In this document: positions 60,140-64,000 of the stretch, one piece after another | How the letters are laid out: each line of letters opens with the position of its first letter | Position numbering within the stretch: position 1 is the first letter of the stretch | Assembly (NCBI RefSeq): GCF_963675165.1 | Contig: NC_087379.1 | Location: forward strand, 5,101,442-5,165,441 | From: Halichondria panicea | Lineage: Eukaryota; Porifera; Demospongiae; Suberitida; Halichondriidae | Length of the DNA stretch: 64,000 bases | Reading direction: 5' to 3' | Program-made: the position numbers and the translations under genes | Notes under the pieces: model-generated | Seen by the model: only the letters and a program-made list of their open reading frames with translations | What the model was told of the DNA's origin: nothing | Database searches by the model: none

Positions 60140-60392
60140 CTTGATTTTGGTTGCATACGTGCCACTAGCACCTTAATTGTTTGTGGTTTAGTTTTTATAA
60201 CCACATACCTGAACATCGCCCACGCATCTAGATCAAAAAGTGGGCAGAGCTACAAAGCTTACAAGAAATCAACAGAACAAGGTAAGCTTTAATACACTCA
60301 CTGGTACTCACTCACACATTGTAACACCGATAATTGTATTCTAGCCCACTCAAAAAAGGCATTTCCTCCTCTCCTGACTCCCTCAATTAGCC
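60140..60392. promoter_or_regulatory. Divergent intergenic region between the ML-domain and vWA genes
   Basis: Only 253 bp separate the two start codons, which face away from each other, so both promoters must lie here or extend into the genes. No TATA or named motif was assigned with confidence. Confidence 0.5.
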
Positions 60393-62100
60393 ATGGCTAG
60401 TGCTGTAGCAGGCTCCAGGTTCAAGACCTCCCCCGTCACCAAACGTGTGGCCATCAAAGCCTTCGTGGAGACCAACAAGCTCTCGTTCAAGAAAGGGCGT
60501 GGATTCTACCAACTCAGCAAGCCGGAGGTTGTACAGGACTACAAAGAGATCATCATTCGCAGGAAGTCAGATGGTGCTCTAATTACGGGAGAAAATGTTC
60601 GGGGAGAGCTGGAGATCCCCAAGTCGTCTAAGAAGCTCACACTTAATCAGGACGAGCTGCCTGACTTTGATGTGTTCGTGCAGTCCACCTCTGTAAACAG
60701 GGTGCTGCTCCCAGGCACTGACTTCCTGTACGAGGTCGAAGATGAGCCCGCTAAGGTAAGAGAGGTGGGGTGCATGTTTATCCTTTGCTTTTCAATTACT
60801 ATCGTTGAACTGATTAAAGCACCATTTAAAGCACCACTTGGGCATTTTGCCTATAAATTATTTCATGTAGATCTACATTTAGTATTTTGTTCATAGTCTC
60901 ACATGTGTACATGTAATTAATTTTGGTGGCGCCTTAATTCATAAATTCAGTGTATGCATGTACCTTGTTTGCCATCAACCTGGGCTTTCAGAGCTCTTTG
61001 TTCAATGTGCCATTTGATATCACCAATCAAGCACTCACCATCTACAATTGTTCAGCAGAAGAAAGGTAATTATATCCATGATATCCACTCATATTCAATA
61101 TTTAATATACCGGCAATAATCATACCGTATTCTACTGAGATTACGCCCACCGGCGGTTCATGATTAATTATATTCAATAGGCGATCCCTCCCACTAAGCC
61201 TGTCACTGGTAAGAAGGCCCCAGCCAGAGGAGCCAAACGAAAGGCAGCTGCTGCAGAGCCATCTGAAGAACCTCCCACTAAAAAAGCACCTGCACGAGCA
61301 ACAAGAAGTAAAGCTAAAGTTGAAGAGCCAGCTCCGAAAAAGGCACCAGCTCCGAAAAAGACACCAGCTCGAGGCAGTAAAAAGACCGAGTCAACTGCTG
61401 CAGCTGCAGCTGCACCAGCGAGGGGAACTAAGAGGAAGGCACCTGCTGACTCCCCTGAGGCGAGTCCAGAGAAAAAGGCTAAAGGTGAGCAGGGGAACTT
61501 GCTAACTTCATGGTTGCTGTATATAAATTAAAGTATGCACATGTAACAGTATTGCCATTAAGGGAACACAAATAATTACCCACAGGCAGCCTACCCAGCC
61601 CATCCAAAAAGGGAGGTGCCTCCACGGCAGCTGTCCTCCCTCCCCCCGGTGGCCCGGTGGAGATTGTAATCTCCTTTGACACAACAGGCTCAATGTACCC
61701 CTGCCTAACACAGGTGATATCAATAATTCATGATCACTTACTAAGTAACTCTTGTACAAATTACTAGTCATAATTATCTTCAATGAAACACGCATTCCTA
61801 CAGAGTCTTAATCATGCAGGCATTTCCTCGTAGTGCACATTATTTTACTAGATACAGTAGTAACTGTATTCACAGCACTGTACATACTGTTACACATGCA
61901 TGTATACTGCGCCTTTATATAGGTTCGTCGCAAAGTGTCTGAGACTGTGAAGCGTCTCCAGAAGGAGATCCCAGGCATTAGAATAGCCATCATTGCACAT
62001 GGAGACTACTGTGACTCTGACGTCTACGTCACTAAGATTCTTGACTTCACCACTGACGAGAAGAAACTGTGCTCTTTTGTAGAGAACGTTGCATCCACAG
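60393..62100 (+). CDS. von Willebrand A domain protein with basic Ala/Lys/Pro linker (3' end beyond window)
   Basis: Exons 60393-60755, 61181-61484, 61586-61713 and 61923-62100 keep phase and end mid-codon, so the gene continues past the window. Residues 1-121 form a compact unnamed domain (KRVAIKAFVETNKLSFKKGR, FDVFVQSTSVNRVLLPGTDF). Residues 122-222 are a low-complexity histone-H1-like linker (repeats of KKAPARG, APKKAPAPKKTPARG, a poly-Ala run). The vWA domain follows: VEIVISFDTTGSM holds a MIDAS-type DxTGS metal site, then IPGIRIAIIAHGDYCDSDVY and KILDFTTDEKKLCSFVENV. The DTTGSM form resembles vWA domains linked to alpha-kinases (VwkA-like) more than integrin I domains. No signal peptide: a cytosolic or nuclear protein is inferred, with the basic linker possibly binding nucleic acid. 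Confidence 0.82.
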
Positions 62101-64000
62101 GTAAGTTTATCTGCACACTAAAAATTGCTGGAGGGAGCTATATACATATTATACTTGTACAATGTAGTAATTAGGTAAAGATCATTATCTAAATTAGCAC
62201 TTAACAGCAATAATAAATTAGGTAAAGATCCTTAGTTTATAAACACAGCACTTGACACACTAAACTGCATTCACTGATAGTTGACCTCTCCCGAATGCAA
62301 TGTATATGTAATAGCAATCCTTGATGATTTAAATGTTCATAAAGGTATAATACCAAAATGAACAATAAAAAGAACACAACTGTACAACATAGTACATAAT
62401 TTGAAGCACTGATATATAATTATGTTCATGTGTCTGTACTTCAGTAGTGATATTCATGATTCATGAGTGAAATGGACCATTCTGTGTCTTTGTGCTTTCA
62501 GTCAATGATTCGGGATTTAGAGTTCTGATCCGACTCCTTGCTTGACAGCACTTATCTGTCATTGTGGCATGGATGTCCTTAGAGTGTACAGAGCTATCGT
62601 ATTGTAGACAGAAAACTGTGTGTGTGTGTGTGTGTGTGCGTGCGTGCGTGTGTGTGTGTGTGTGTGTGTGCATGTGTTCATGTGGTGCGTGTGGATGCGC
62701 GCGCGCGCGCACGTGTGTGTACACGCGTGTGCGGTGTATGTTTTTTGGTAGATCTACATGTAGATCTATAGTCTATTTCCTGATCGAATTATGAAAGCAT
62801 TGTGGTACATAATGATATTATAGACCGTGTGTGTGCGTGCGCGGTGTGTGGTGTGTGCAATATAATGAAGCTCCCATGATCATTTATAAATGTTCTGTGT
62901 AAACATAATAGGGAGACATTATACAAAACCTTCAGTATGCTAATGCCATGTTGGTGGTCAGTGATGCATGAGAAAAACATGTGGTTCTTTTAATGCTGAC
63001 ATGAGATTTACTGTTTTCTGTCTCCAGAATAATAGCCAACATGGGTAGCGTCTGACATTAACATGTGGTACTACAATATGCACATGTACACGACAAGATT
63101 TATACATGTAGCTATCATAGTAGTGTGTGACAGTAACATGTGGTATTACAATGTGCACATGTACACGACATGTATTCAACATGCATTGATAACATTCCGA
63201 GCGTGTGTTCTAAACAATGTGTTCAAATTGACATGATCTTGTTAAAACCTTCTATGGAAACTGCAGTTATGTACAGTCATGTGTATTCAATTGCCGTGTT
63301 TGCTCAGCTAAAAGGTACATTGAGAATCAAGAGCATATAATCTTGTTGTTGAATTTAATTAATTATGTTTAATCAAATGTAGGTAACATTTGATATACAA
63401 GCTGTTGCCTTGATGCTTAATCTAATTACGAAGCCTAAGGCCAATTTAGGCATAAACCATAGCTACAACAAGTTGCTTAATCAACAGTACATTTGTCGTC
63501 TCTAATTACATTAACATATATCCAATGGTACTGCGGTGAATATTATCCAAAGCTCAACACTTGGCAAAAAGCACTAATTTTCTTCCTTCAACTATGCATG
63601 TGCTACACGCCTTCATACCACTGCGGTCAGACTACTGAATTGAGTATCACAGCCAAACAAGCAACAGAAAACACCCTACATTCCTTGAGGCTATTTGTTA
63701 CATGTACATGAGGACAGGTCACGTTGCTATACAGGCCTGCCCAAAGGGCATCCCATGTCTGAATGAAGTAGCTATTCGCTGAATACACCCTCGATTTCTG
63801 AATAGAATAAGCTTTGTTCTCTCTAATGCACTAATCCGATTAAAGATAGTTGTTGTCGAATTCAGTGATTTTAGGGCGTAATTTTCCAGGTACATGCATT
63901 CCCAAGTTTTAGATATCGTTATATATAGATACATCTTTTGTAGAAAAATTACGATTTTGGAGTGCTGAGATCACGGTACATGCCATGCTTACAGAACATC
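62101..64000 (+). other. Intron of the vWA gene (or its 3' flank), with GT-rich microsatellite
   Basis: Starts at a consensus donor (GTAAGTTT). No exon continuing the vWA domain was found to the window end. It contains a (GT)n/(GC)n run at about 62618-62730, and a ~50 bp direct repeat (TGACATTAACATGTGGTACT... at 63052 and TGACAGTAACATGTGGTATT... at 63128). Confidence 0.5.

Noticed and set aside
60954-61065. Possible extra coding exon of the vWA gene between exons 1 and 2 (after CTTTCAG, ending at a GTAATT donor)
   Set aside because: Its 74 nt length would put the basic linker and the vWA domain out of frame, whereas joining 60755 to 61181 keeps phase.
62461-62794. Open frames rich in Thr-His or Cys-Val repeats
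   Set aside because: Translation of a (GT)n/(GC)n microsatellite.
1-64000. CRISPR arrays, tRNA, rRNA or bacterial-type operons
   Set aside because: None seen; gene structure and content are clearly metazoan.

Overview
This is eukaryotic, intron-rich, AT-leaning metazoan DNA. Genes are spliced with GT-AG introns as short as 46 bp, and the intergenic space and introns are full of small inverted-repeat transposons. The gene content points to a sponge, most likely a demosponge: a short-chain collagen C4-like gene (Gly-X-Y block plus Cys-rich C-terminal domain), a parallel-beta-helix protein with a multi-pass membrane C-terminus, a neuralized-domain (NHR) protein kinase and a TRIM-NHL protein. 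The species call is inference; no rRNA or mitochondrial marker is present.

Layout. 0-6 kb: a frameshifted 7TM receptor-like gene (+), a 211 bp inverted-repeat element, and an NHR-kinase gene (-) carrying one frameshift. 6-12 kb: the first copy of a ~0.7 kb repeat, a single-exon 742 aa TRIM-NHL gene (+), and a 433 bp foldback element. 12.4-16.8 kb: a beta-helix/multi-TM protein gene (-) broken by a nonsense codon and three frameshifts. 17-22 kb: gene-poor, with a ~600 bp tandem duplication and a three-copy array of exon-like units. 22.0-34.2 kb: an apparently intact 18-exon neprilysin/ECE-type (M13) metallopeptidase gene (+) encoding 779 aa. Its intron 7 holds an antisense secreted collagen-C4-like gene that has lost its collagen repeats, and its intron 11 holds decayed antisense remains of an unrecognised gene family. 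35.8-49 kb: scrambled partial copies of the same locus (B1, B2, B3), invaded by a hAT-like element, a pogo-like element and several MITEs. 49.5-59.0 kb: copy C of the peptidase gene (exons 6-18, frameshifted in exons 6 and 7), with an intact collagen-C4-like gene in the equivalent intron. 59.2-60.1 kb: a complete four-exon ML-domain (NPC2-like) lipid-binding protein gene (-). 60.4 kb to the end: a divergently transcribed von Willebrand A domain gene (+) that runs off the window.

The main story is a tandemly amplified locus in which a type II membrane zinc peptidase and the antisense genes inside its introns were duplicated together. One unit (A) keeps an intact peptidase but a collagen-less nested paralogue. 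Another (C) keeps the full nested collagen gene but a broken peptidase. The units between are decaying and serve as transposon targets. Comparing units gives empty and filled insertion sites for at least one MITE family.
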